Source: CAVRQM01 sp963732775
Lineage (GTDB): Bacteria; Pseudomonadota; Alphaproteobacteria; Acetobacterales; Acetobacteraceae
Direction of reading: 5' to 3'
DNA: 64,000 nt
NCBI GenBank assembly: GCA_963732775.1
Contig: CAVTAR010000001.1
Span: 1,736,001-1,800,000 of the forward strand
The notes under the pieces were generated by a model. That model was not told the DNA's origin. It saw nothing but the letters and a program-made list of their open reading frames with translations, and did no database searches. The translations under genes and the position numbers were made by a program. Below, in pieces: positions 30,559 to 41,041 of the stretch. Position 1 is the first letter of the stretch, and each line of letters begins with the position of its first letter.

Positions 30559-31773
30559 TCAGTCCGCCAGCACCGCCGCCGCACGGGTTGCGAACGCCAG
30601 CAGCGCCCGGTCGGCGCCCGGTGCCGCGGCGAGCGAGAGGCCGACCGGGGTGCCGCGCACCACCGCCACCGGCAGCGTGACCTCGCACAGCCCGCACAGC
30701 GCGGTGAGGCCGCTGATGCCGACGGTCCGCTCGCGCACCTGTTCCAGCTCGGCGTCGCTCGCGCTCAGTAGCGGCGCCGGGACCGGGCTGGTCGGGAACG
30801 CCAGCACGCCGCCGCCGGCCAGCAACCCGCGCACCCGGCCGGACAGCGCGCGGCGGTAGGCGCGTCCGGCGGCGGCCGCCTCCGGCGCGACCGCGCGGGC
30901 GGCGGCGAAGCGGGCGGCGATTTTGTCCGACAGCACGGCGCCGCTGCCGCTGATCCAGCCGCCCAGCGTGGCCCACACCTCCTGGCCCTGGACGGCGCGG
31001 ACGTGGCGGTAGAGGGCGGCCGGCCCTTCCGGCAGCAGCCGCAGCGATACCGCGGCGCCGGCATCGCGCTCCAGCCGGGCGAGCATCGGGAACAGCGCCG
31101 CGGCGACGTCAAAATCGGCGTTCTCCCAGGCCTCCTCGAAGCGCAGCAGCGGGCCGAGCCCGCCGGCCGATCCGAGGCCCGGCCGATCCGGCGGCAGCAG
31201 CACGTCGCCGACCTGGCGCAGCAGCACCGCGTCGCGGGCGAACCAGCCGGGGGTATCGAGGCTGGGCGCCAGGGCGCAGGCGCCGGCCAGCGAGACCGCG
31301 CCCTGGCTCGGCCGGATGCCGAAGGCGCCGCAATAGCTGGCCGGGATGCGCACCGAGCCGCCGGTGTCCGAGCCGAGCCCGATGTCGAACGCGCCGCCAG
31401 CCACGCCGGCCGCCGAGCCGCAGCTCGACCCGCCGGGATAGCACTCCGGCGCCAGCGGATTGCGCGGGGTGCCGTACCAGGCGTTCTCGCCGCTGAGCCC
31501 GTAGGCGAGCTCGACGGTCTTGGTCTTGCCGACCAGGCTGGCGCCCGCCTCCAGCAGCGCCAGCACCACCGGCGCGGTGGCGACCGCCGGGCCGTGCAGC
31601 CGTCCCCAGTCGGGGTTGCCGAAGCCGGTGACGGCGCCCTCGACGTCGTACAAATCCTTGACGCCGAGACTGCGGCCGGCGAGCGGTCCGGCTGCCTCGC
31701 CGGCGCGGGAGACTGCCGGCCCGGGCACGAAAACCCCCGCCGAATCGAGGTCCGGCGCATTCGGATGTTCCAT
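30559..31773 (-). CDS. Amidase (amidase-signature family)
   Basis: 404 residues. The Ser-cisSer-Lys triad is visible: Lys in GASLVGKTKTVELAYG, the Gly/Ser-rich signature PGGSSCGSAAGVAGGAFDIGLGSDTGGSVRIPASYCGAFGIRPS containing both serines. Restricted length and LAGRSLGVKDLYDVEGAVTGFGNPDW at the start are usual for amidases that hydrolyse small amides. The substrate is unknown. ATG 31773 is preceded by a non-coding gap. Confidence 0.93.
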   Translation of the reverse strand: MEHPNAPDLDSAGVFVPGPAVSRAGEAAGPLAGRSLGVKDLYDVEGAVTGFGNPDWGRLHGPAVATAPVVLALLEAGASLVGKTKTVELAYGLSGENAWYGTPRNPLAPECYPGGSSCGSAAGVAGGAFDIGLGSDTGGSVRIPASYCGAFGIRPSQGAVSLAGACALAPSLDTPGWFARDAVLLRQVGDVLLPPDRPGLGSAGGLGPLLRFEEAWENADFDVAAALFPMLARLERDAGAAVSLRLLPEGPAALYRHVRAVQGQEVWATLGGWISGSGAVLSDKIAARFAAARAVAPEAAAAGRAYRRALSGRVRGLLAGGGVLAFPTSPVPAPLLSASDAELEQVRERTVGISGLTALCGLCEVTLPVAVVRGTPVGLSLAAAPGADRALLAFATRAAAVLAD

Positions 31774-32024
31774 CGGCTGGCCTCGCGTGTTAATGCTGCA
31801 TCCGCGTCGACGTGGGTTCGGGCCGCTGGCTGGCGAACGGCGGAGGCGAATCGGATGAACGAGCCGTCCGGAGTGGCTTTTATCTCGCATTATCCGTCAC
31901 CATGCTACACCCAGGCTGGAGTTCCAGGCTTGGTGGCGCAAGCCGGGTTCGAGCCGGCTCGGGTGATCGTCGCGTTCGGTGTGGCCAGCGGGAAGGCGGC
32001 GTCCCGCAAGAAGGGGTATCACAG

Positions 32025-34296
32025 GTGAGCGTCACTGGAGAGCAGGCTCGACCGGCCGGAGAGCCGCCCCGGCTGGCCACCGACGACCGGGCCGCCGCGC
32101 GACACGCGCTCGAGACCCGGATGATGGCGATCGAGTACGTCGCCCGCTACAACAACGTCGACATCGACCGCGAATCGCTGCGGGTGCCGGGCGGCGAGGC
32201 CCCGCCGCCCGCCGCACTGGTCGAATGGGTGCGCCAGACCGGGCTGTGGGCCAAGGCGATCCGGATCAAGTGGAGCCAGCTGATGAAGCTGGAGGTCTCC
32301 TCGCCGGTGGTGCTGCTGCTGAAGGACGGCAGTGCGGCGATCCTGACCACGGTCGACATCGCCCGCGACGTGGTCTGGCTGAAGGACCCGCGCGGCGCCT
32401 CCGGCGACCCGCCGGTGGCGGTGGACGAGCTGCGGCTGTCGCAGGTCTGGGCCGGCGAGACGATGCTCGTGCGCGTCGACCGCGGCTACGACGAGGACAC
32501 CGCGCCGTTCAACCTCGCCTGGCTCGGCCGGATCGTCTGGCAGGAGAAGAAGCTGCTGCGGCAGATCTTCTATCGGGTCGATCGCGCTCGCCATCCTGTC
32601 GATCGTGCCGGCGCTGATGGTGATGACGGTGATCGACAAGGTGCTGACGCACCAGAGCTACTCCACGCTGCTGCTGGTCAGCGTGATCGTGCTGGCCGCC
32701 TTCAGCTTCGACGGCATCATCAGCTTCGCGCGCCGCCAGCTCATGATGGTGGTGGGCGCCCGCGTCGACGCGAAGCTCAGCCTGCATCATCTTCAAGCGG
32801 CTGCTGAACCTGCCGCTCGACTTCTTCGAGCGCGAGCAGGCCGGCGTCGATCACCTACCACCTGCTGCAGGTCGACAAGATCCGCGACTTCCTGACCGGC
32901 CGGCTGATGACGCTGATGCTCGACCTTATCACGCTGCTGGTGCTGCTGCCGGTGCTGTTCATGATCCAGCCGACGCTGACCTGGATCGTCATCGCCCTGG
33001 GCGGGGTCATCGCGGTCGTGGTGATGTGCTTCATGGGCCCGGTGACCCGGGCCGTGGCGCGCTACATCAAGGCGCAGACGCAGAAGCACAGCGTGCATGA
33101 TCGAGACCATCCACGGCATCCGCACGGTGAAGTCGCTGGCGCTCGAGCCGCAGCAGCGCGAGGTGTGGGACCGCCGCACCGCGGACGCCACGCACACCAA
33201 GATGCTCAGTCAGAAAATCAGCAACTGGCCGCAGTCGCTGGTCATCCCGCTCGAGGGGATGATGCACCGCGGCATGCTGCTGATCGGCGTGTTCCTCGCG
33301 CTGCAGTCCGGCAACATCGCCAACGCCGGCGGGCTGATCGCCTTCATGATGCTGAGCTCGCGCGTCGCCTCGCCGCTGGTCGGGCTGGCCAAGGTGATGG
33401 AGGACATGCAGGAGGTGCGGGTCGCCATCGGCATGGCCGCGTCGGTGCTGAACCACAAGCCGGAGGTCGCCAACCCGGGCGCCGGGCTGCGGCCGAAGTT
33501 CGAGGGCGCGGTCTCGTTCAACAAGGTCGAGTACACCTATCCGGGCGCCAAGGCGAAGGCGCTCGACGGCATCACCTTCGAGATCGCGGCCGGCACGATG
33601 CTGGGGCTGGTCGGCCGCAGCGGCTCGGGCAAGTCCACCATCACCCGCCTGCTGCAGGGCATCAGCCGCGACTACGACGGCTATATCAAGCTCGACGGCA
33701 ACGACCTGCGCGAGATCAACCTCGCGCACATGCGCCGCAACTTCGGCGTGGTGCTGCAGGAGAACTTCCTGTTCCGCGGCACCATCCGCGAGAACATCAT
33801 CGGCGGCCGCCCCGGCCTCACGCTGACCGACGCGGTGCGAGCCGCCCGCCTCGCCGGCGCCGAGGAGTTCATCGAGCGGATGCCGAACGGCTACGAGACC
33901 TGGATCGAGGAAGGCTCGCCGAACCTGTCGGGCGGCCAGCGCCAGCGCCTCGCCATCGCCCGCGGCCTGATCCACGACCCGCGCCTGCTGATCCTGGACG
34001 AGGCGACCAGCGCGCTCGACCCGGAGAGCGAGGCGCTGGTGAACGCCAACCTGCAGCGCATCGCCAAGGGCCGGACGATGCTGATCGTCTCGCACCGGCT
34101 GTCCTCGCTGACCGACTGCGACCAGATCCTGGTGATCGACAAAGGCAAGATCGTGGACATGGCGCCGCACATCGTGCTGGTGGAGCGCTGCCCGATCTAC
34201 CGCCAGCTCTGGCTGCAGCAGAACCGCCACCTCGAGAGCGGCGGCATGCCGCGCCACGGGATGCCGGCCCCGGTGATCGCCCAAGGCGACGACTGA
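32025..34296 (+). CDS. Type I secretion ABC transporter (HlyB-like ATPase/permease; frameshifted)
   Basis: About 755 residues after repair. The N-terminal ~130 residues form a C39-like domain without the catalytic cysteine, as in HlyB. The membrane domain contains VPALMVMTVIDKVLTHQ, FKRLLNLPLDFFE and IETIHGIRTVKSLALE. The ATPase has Walker A GRSGSGKST, signature LSGGQRQRLAIARG, Walker B LLILDEATSALD and H-loop SHRLSSL. It exports an unfolded protein straight across both membranes. Four extra bases break the frame (near 32582, 32787, 32850, 33098). GTG 32025 has a purine-rich leader. The adaptor gene follows. Confidence 0.9.
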
Positions 34297-34467
34297 GGAC
34301 GACGGGTGGCGGCGACGCGTGACGGCGGCGGTTGACGGCGAGGGTTGACGGCGAGAATGGGCGGCGGCGGCTGCCGGGATGGCGGGGCGGGCCTCGCCGT
34401 TCCGGGTCCGACGCATCATCAGGGTTGATTGCCGGGCCTGAGGTTCGGCGCGACGGAGGACGACGAC

Positions 34468-35919
34468 GTGGCAAAGGACCTGACGAAGATCATCCCGGCG
34501 CTGCCGGAGCGCAGCCGCGGCGCGGTCGTCAAGGCGGACAGCGACCACACCAGCATGGCGCTCCTCGAGTTCCAGTCGCCCACCGCCGCGCTCATCGGCG
34601 AGCCGGCGCCGCTGTTCGCGCGGATGAACTCGCTGATCCTGGCCACCTGCACGCTGACGTTCGTGCTGTCGATGTTTTTCATCAAGGTGGACATGGTCGT
34701 GACCTCGCACGCGGTGACCGTGTCCCACTCGGAACAGACCATCGTGCAGCCGCTGGAGACCGCCATCATCCGCCAGGTGCTGGTGCAGCCGGGCCAGAAG
34801 GTGAAGAAGGGCGACCTGCTGGCGGTGCTCGACCCGACCTTCGCGCAGAGCGACGCGACCTCGACCACGGCACAGATGGACAGCCTGCGGGCCCAGGTCG
34901 ACCGCCTGCGGGCCGAGCTCGCCAACAAGGAATATGTCTCCAACGGCACGCCCTACAGCGACGCCCAGGCGCAGATGTGGACCAACCGGCACGCCCAGTT
35001 CGTCTCGCAGTCCGACAGCCTGAAGGCCAAGATCGGGGCGGCGCGCTACAAGGTCGAGCAGCTCCGGGCCGACGAGCAGGGCTACATGCAGCGCCTGCCG
35101 CTGGCCAAGCAGACCGAGGGGATGCGCAGCCAGCTCGCCAAGGTCGGCCTCGACAGCCAGCTGAACCTGCTGAGCGCCACCGACCAGCGGGTGCAGATCG
35201 AGGCCTCGCTGGCCGACACGCGCCAGCAGCTGCAGGGCGCGCAGCACGACCTGAGCGGTGCCATCGCCGACCTCCAGGCGTACGTCAACCAGTGGTTCTC
35301 CGACACGTCGGACACGCTCGCCACACAGGAGCGCTCGCTGTCCGACATGATCGGCCAGTCCACCAAGAACCAGCTCCGCAACAAGCTCGACGAGCTGCAC
35401 TCGCCGGTGGACGGCGTGGTGCTGAACGTCTCGCACGTGTCGCTCGGCTCGGTGATGCAGAGCGGCGAGGAGCTGATGCGGGTGGTGCCGAACGATTCGG
35501 CGATCGACGTCGAGGGCACGATCGTCGGCTCGGACGCCGGCTACGTGCAGGTGAGCGACAAGGTCGCGGTCAAGTTCGACACGTTGCCGTACATCATCTA
35601 CGGCTTTGCCTACGGGCAGGTGCAGACGGTGAGCGCGGACAGCTTTTCCAACCTGCCGCCGCAGCAATCCAACCCGCTGCCGAGCCAGCCCAGCGTCGGC
35701 ACCCAGCAGACCCAGAACCTGCCCGGCATCAGCTCGGTCGCCTACACCACGCGCATGTCGATCGACGAGGTGAAGCTGCACGACGTGCCGCCGACCTTCA
35801 AGATCGTGCCGGGCATGCCGGTGACGGCCGACATCATCGTCGGCAAGCGGTCGGTGTTCCAGTACTTCTTCGAGCGCGTGGTGCCGACCTTCGTCGAGAG
35901 CCTGCGCGAGCCGTCGTGA
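34468..35919 (+). CDS. Type I secretion periplasmic adaptor (HlyD family)
   Basis: 483 residues: a short cytoplasmic N-terminus, one membrane span (NSLILATCTLTFVLSMFFI), a lipoyl/biotinyl half (VQPLETAIIRQVLVQPGQKVKKGDLLAVLDPTFAQSD), a long coiled-coil hairpin (about residues 120-290), the second lipoyl half (LHSPVDGVVLNV) and a beta-barrel ending PTFKIVPGMPVTADIIVGKRSV, the HlyD C-terminal signature. It bridges the HlyB-like ATPase and an outer-membrane TolC. GTG 34468 is chosen because GGAGGA lies 8 bases before it. Confidence 0.92.
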   Translation: MAKDLTKIIPALPERSRGAVVKADSDHTSMALLEFQSPTAALIGEPAPLFARMNSLILATCTLTFVLSMFFIKVDMVVTSHAVTVSHSEQTIVQPLETAIIRQVLVQPGQKVKKGDLLAVLDPTFAQSDATSTTAQMDSLRAQVDRLRAELANKEYVSNGTPYSDAQAQMWTNRHAQFVSQSDSLKAKIGAARYKVEQLRADEQGYMQRLPLAKQTEGMRSQLAKVGLDSQLNLLSATDQRVQIEASLADTRQQLQGAQHDLSGAIADLQAYVNQWFSDTSDTLATQERSLSDMIGQSTKNQLRNKLDELHSPVDGVVLNVSHVSLGSVMQSGEELMRVVPNDSAIDVEGTIVGSDAGYVQVSDKVAVKFDTLPYIIYGFAYGQVQTVSADSFSNLPPQQSNPLPSQPSVGTQQTQNLPGISSVAYTTRMSIDEVKLHDVPPTFKIVPGMPVTADIIVGKRSVFQYFFERVVPTFVESLREPS

Positions 35920-35976
35920 CCGGATCGTGAGTCGGGAGCAGCGGGCCGGCCGCATCCGGGCGGAGGTACTGAGCGC

Positions 35977-37921
35977 GTGGCGTTGCTGAAGAACATCGGC
36001 GACCAGCTGGCCTCGCCGGCCGCGGCACTGCGGCGGGCACAGCAGCGCATCGAGGCGGGCGACCGCGCCGAGGCGTTCCCGCTGCTGGCACGCGCCGCGC
36101 GCGCGGGCATCGCCGAGGCGCAGTTTCTGGTCGCGCGCGCCTATCTCGACGCGGCCGGCGTGCCGCCCAGCGCGGTGGAGGCCTCGCGCTGGCTCGAACG
36201 CGCCGCCGAGGCGGGCTACGTCGAGGCGCAGTCGCTGCTGGCCGCCGTCTTCCTGCACGGCGTCGGCAGCCTGCGCCCGGCGGCGGTGCGACCGGCAGGG
36301 GCGCAACTGGCAGGGGCGCAACCGGCAGGGGCGCAACCGGCAGGGGCGCAACCGGGCGACGAGGCGCAGGATGAGGCGGCCCCGCCACCGGCGGCCGGCG
36401 GCGCCTCGTCCTCGTCGATGTTCGCGGCCGCCGCCGGGGTCGACCCGGACATTCCGCGCGCGGCCATCTGGGCGCGCCGCGCCGCCGAGGCCGGCTCGGC
36501 CGACGGCATGGCGCTGCTCGGCTACATCCAGACCTCCGGCCCGGAAGCGATGCGCGACCTGGACGCGGGCGAGGCGATGTACCGGCGCTCGGCCGAGGCC
36601 AACTGCCCGCAGGGGCATCTCGGCTACGCGCTGGCGCTGCTCCGGCGCGCCGACGCCGACGAGCAGGTCGCCGAGGCGGCCCACCAGCTCGACCGCGCCG
36701 CGCAATCGGGGCTGGGCACGGCGCAATACCTGCTGGGCGTGCTCTACGAGCAGGGCCGCGGCGTCGCCCAGGACCTCGCGCGCGCGACCGAACTCTATGC
36801 CGAGGCGGCCCGCCGCGGGGTGCGCGCCGGCCAGGCCCGCTACGGCCTCGCCCTGCTGCACGGCCAGGGCATCGAACGCGACATGCAGGAGGGCGAATCC
36901 TGGCTGCGCCGGGCGGCATTGCAGGGCGATTCGGAGGCCGCCGCCGTGGTCGGCGACCTCTATGCCCGCGGCGGCGAGCTGCCGCCCAACCATGCCGAGG
37001 CGGCAATGTGGTTCCGCCGCGCCGCTGAGGCCGGCCACAAGACCGCCGCGCGCGCGCTGGGGCTGCTGCACCTGACCGGCGCCGGCGTGCCGCGCGACCC
37101 GAACGAGGCGGCGCGGTGGTTCCGCATCTCGGCCGAGGCCGGCGACCTGGCGGCGCGCCACGACCTCGCCAACCTCGTGCTGCAGGGCAAGGCCGAGCCG
37201 GGCGACGCGGACCGCATCCGCGACTGGTTCGAGCAGGCCGCCACCGCCGGCGACCTGGTCGCCGCGTACAACTATGGCATCTGCCTGGCCGAGGGCGTCG
37301 GCGTCGCGCGCGACGACGCGCAGGCGGTGCAATGGCTGCGCCGTGCCGCCGAGGGCGTGGTCAACGCGATGTACTGGTACGGACGGATGCGCGTCGAGGG
37401 CCGCGGCGGCCCGCCCGACCTCGAGGAAGGCCGCGCCTGGCTGCAGCGCGCGTCCGATCTCGGCATGCTGGACGCCAACGTGGCGCTGGCGGAGATGCTG
37501 GTGAACGGCCGCGGCGGCACGCGCGACCACGGCGCGGCACTGCTGCTGTTCCAGCCGCGCCGCCGAGAACGGGCATGTCGGCGCGATGTTCGCGCTCGGC
37601 GCGCTGTATGGCGGCGGCCACGACGTGCCGTGGGACCGGCCGCAGGCGCAGACCTGGTTCCAGGCCGCCGCCGAGCGCGGCCACGCGCATGCCCAGATGA
37701 TGCTCGGCCGCTATCTCGCCCGCGGGCTGGGCGGCGAGACCAACCACGCCAAGGCGCGCATCTGGCTGCAGCGGGCGCTGTCGCAGGGGCTGCGCGAGGC
37801 GCAGGGCGACCTCGATGCGCTGCCCGCCGCCGCCGCGGCGCGACCCGCCGCGACCGACGCGGGCAAGGACCTGCCGAAGCCCGCGCCGGCGCTGGCCAGC
37901 GGAGACCGCCGCGTCCGCTGA
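35977..37921 (+). CDS. Sel1-like repeat protein, probable N-terminal part of a giant fusion (frameshifted)
   Basis: Starts at GTG 35977 after CGGAGG. It contains about a dozen Sel1 repeats, e.g. AQYLLGVLYEQGRGVAQDLARATELYAEAARRG and AARALGLLHLTGAGVPRDPNEAARWFRISAEAG, which stack as alpha-alpha solenoids for protein binding. A short tandem repeat (AGAQPAGAQ) lies at 36294-36357. One extra C near 37557 (between CAG and CGC codons) breaks the frame. A second extra base near 37906 (GCC-A-GCG) would restore a single frame into the glycosyltransferase region that follows, so both may be one protein of about 1660 residues. Confidence 0.85.
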
Positions 37922-40900
37922 TCCCGCCACGCCGGGCGCGCATCCCGGGCACCCGGCGACCCAGGCGGCGCGGCAGGCCGAGCAGGCGCTCGCCGCGCTG
38001 GAGCAGGGCCGCGCGGCGCTGGACCGCGGCGCGCCGGACGCCGCCATCCCCTGGCTCGAGCGAGCCGTCCGCTACGCGCCCGACGACCCGACCCCGCGCC
38101 TGTCGCTCGCCGCCGCCTGCCTCGCGGCCGGCGACGCCGAAGCCGCCGGCCGCGGCTTCGCGCAAGTCTGCGCGCAGGCCGACATCCGCGAGGCTTGGCT
38201 CGGCCTCGCACTCGCCGGACTGCGCCAGGGCGACGCGGCGGCGGCCGCCCGGGCGATGCAGCGCTGCCTGGCGACGCATCGCTGGCGCGGCCCCGATGCG
38301 GCCGCGGACGCGGTGGCCGCGCTCTCGGGCCAGGCCTGGTGCGGGTTGCGCGCCGACGAACGGCTGGTCCTGGGCCGCGTGGCGGCAGCCGACGCGATCG
38401 CGGTCGAGGTCGACGGCCGAGCCTGGGCCGCCGGCGAGCCGGTCCCTGCCGACGCTCGCCGCGTCACCGTCTCGCGGTCCGGCGAGCCGCTGCTCGGCAG
38501 CCCGCTCGACATCGCCGCCATGCGCCGGATCGAGGGGATCGTCGCCGCGGCCGATGGCGGGCTGGAAGGCTGGGCCTGGCATCCGGCCGATCCGGAACGC
38601 GACCCGGACCTCGTTGTCCGCGACGGGCTGCGGGAGTTGGCGCTCGTCGCACGCGACCTCGACATGCCCATCCCGCGCCCGCTGATGCGGCCACGGCGCT
38701 TCCGCGTCCCGGCCGAGGCGCTCGCCGGGTTCGGCGACGTGCTGTCCGTCGCCGGCGGCGACGGGCAGGTGCTGGCCGGCAGCCCGGTCGTGCGCCGCCT
38801 GGCCGAGCGTGCGGCGATGGTCGCCGCGCGGCAGGTCGCCGCCGCCTGTCCGCTCGTTGCAGTGCCGGGGGCGGCCCCGGGGGCGGCGGGACCGGCGGCG
38901 CCGGGCTTCGCGCCCGTCGCCGCCGCCACGCGCGGGCCGAGCGCCTGCGCCGAGGCCCGGCCCGGGCGCCCGGTCGCGATCGTCGTGCCGGTGTATCGCG
39001 GGCGCGACGAGACGCTCGCCTGCCTCGCCGCGGTGCGCCGCACCGCCCCGGCCGGCAGCCTGGTCGTGGTGGTCGACGACGCCTCGCCGGAGCCGGCGCT
39101 CGCCGCGGCGCTCGACGGGCTCGGGGCGCAGGGCGCCATCCACCTGCTGCGCCACGCGCGCAACCTGGGCTTCCCGGCGGCGGCCAATGCCGGGCTGCGC
39201 GCGGCCGCGCTGCTGGCGGGCGAGGCGGACATGGTGCTGCTCAACAGCGATACCGTGCCGACGCCGGGCTGGCTCGACCTGCTGCGCGCGGCGGTGCACG
39301 CCGAGCCCGACATCGGCACGGCGACGCCGCTGTCCAACGATGCGAGCCTCTGCGGCTACCCCGATCCCGACGCGCCGACGGAAGCGCCGGAGGGAGTCGC
39401 GCTGGCCCGCCTCGCCCGCCTGGCCGCGCGGGCCAATCCGGGCGGGCGCGTCGACCTGCCGACCGGCGTCGGCTTCTGCCTGTATTTCCGCCTCGAGTGC
39501 CTGCGCGACGTGGGCGTGTTCCGCGACGACCTGTTCGCGCGCGGCTATGGCGAGGAGAACGATTTCTGCCTGCGCGCCCGCCACCTCGGCTGGCGGCACG
39601 TCGCCGTGCCGGCGGCCTACGTGGCGCATCGGGGCGGCCGCTCCTTCGGTGCCGAGCGGGCGGCGCTGCTGGCTCGCAACGGCGCGGTGCTGGAGCGCCT
39701 GCACCCCGGCTACGCGGCGCTGGTGGCGGCCTGGCGGCACGCCGACCCGCTCGCCCCGGCGCGGCAGCGCCTGGATGCGGCACGCTGGCGCGACCGTGCG
39801 CGCCGCGTCAGGCCTGGCGGCGAGACGGTGGTGCTGGTGACGCACGATTCCGGCGGCGGCGTCGAGCGCTGCGTGCAGGCGCGCGGCGCGGCGCTGCGCG
39901 CGGCCGGCGGGGCGGCGATCGTGTTGCGCCCGGTGCTGGACCGCAGCGGCGAGGCGGCGGCGCTGGATCGCGCCTACCGCCCTGGCCTGTGCCGGACGAG
40001 CGTCACCGACCCGGCCGCCCCGTGGCCCGTGCTGACGCACCATCTGCCCGAAGAACTGCCCGCGCTCGCCGAGCTGCTGCGGCTGGCGCGGCCGGATCGC
40101 GTGGAGGTGCACCACCTGCTCGGCCACGACCACGCGCTGATGCGGCTGGCCACCCTGCTCGGCGTCCCGTGCGACATCCACGTCCACGACTATGCCTGGT
40201 TCTGCCCGCGCATCAGCCTGGTCGGCCCGACCGGGCGCTATTGCGGCGAACCCGACGTGGCGGGCTGCGAGGCCTGCATCGCCGACCTCGGCAGCCGGCT
40301 GGAGGACGGGATCGGGGTCGCGCCGCTGATCGCCCGGTCCGCCGCCGACCTGGGCGCGGCGCGGCGGGTCGTCGCCCCCTCGGCCGACGCGGCGCAGCGC
40401 ATCGGCCGGCATTTCCCGACGGTGCGCGCGGTCGCGGTGGCGCACGAGCCTGACCTGCCGGTGCCGGTGCCGGTGCCGGTGCCGATGCGGGCTGGCCCGC
40501 CAGCCTCGGGGCGGCGCGAACGCCGCGTCTGCGTGATCGGCGCGATCGGGCAGGAGAAGGGGTTCGACGTGCTGCTGGCCTGCGCCCGCGACGCCGCCGC
40601 GCGCGCCCTGCCGCTGCGCTTCCTGGTGGTCGGGCACACCACCGACGACGCGCGGCTGCTGGCGACCGGGCGCGTCTTCGTCACCGGGCCGTATGCCGAG
40701 GGCGAGGCGACCATGCTGGTCCGGGCACAGGATGCGGACCTGGCGCTGATCCCCAGCGTGTGGCCGGAGACCTGGTGCTTCGCGCTCAGCGAGGCGTGGC
40801 GGGCGGGATTGGCGGTGGCGGCCTTCGACATCGGCGCGCAGGCCGAACGCATCCGGGCCACGGGGCGTGGCTGGCTGCTGCCGCTCGGCCTTGCCGGTCC

Positions 40901-40970
40901 CGGCGTGAACAACGCGCTGCTCGCGCTGTCCCCGCTTGCGAGCCCGCGACCCGTCATGCAAACCGGGTGA
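37907..40970 (+). CDS. TPR plus GT2 and GT4-like glycosyltransferase region, probably fused to the Sel1 part
   Basis: About 1020 residues with no credible own start codon near 37.9 kb. Order: TPR-like helices (EQALAALEQGRAALDRGAPDAAIPWLERAVRYAPDDPTPRLSLAAACLAAGDAEAA), a beta-rich linker, a GT2 domain (VAIVVPVYRGRDETLACLAA, VVVDDASPEPAL, ADMVLLNSDTVPTPGW, GYGEENDFCLRARHLGW), and a GT4/GT-B domain (VLVTHDSGGGVERCVQARG, IHVHDYAWFCPRISLVGPTGRYCGEPDVAGCEAC, RVCVIGAIGQEKGFDVLL, IPSVWPETWCFALSEAWRAG). The CxxxxxxxCxxC stretch may bind metal. It likely glycosylates a protein or polymer linked to the upstream secretion system. Confidence 0.85.
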
Positions 40971-41041
40971 CGCTTGCGCCCGCCCACCCAACTTGCCGAC
41001 CGCCGCCGCCGCGCCACCGCAGCCCGAACCAAGAGAACGCC

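Noticed and set aside
30593..31773. GatA (glutamyl-tRNA amidotransferase subunit A) for the amidase gene
   Set aside because: Too short, and the typical GatA C-terminal and neighbouring gatB/gatC genes are absent; a general amidase is the safer call.
33067..37530. Very long open frame (1487 codons) on the minus strand
   Set aside because: It is antisense to the secretion, adaptor and Sel1 genes. Its sequence is rich in His, Arg, Gly and Ala with no domain, as expected for shadow frames in G+C-rich DNA.
40459..40488. Repeated GTGCCG units that could be a minisatellite or CRISPR seed
   Set aside because: It is an in-frame Pro-Val run inside the glycosyltransferase gene with no spacers. No CRISPR array was seen anywhere in the window.
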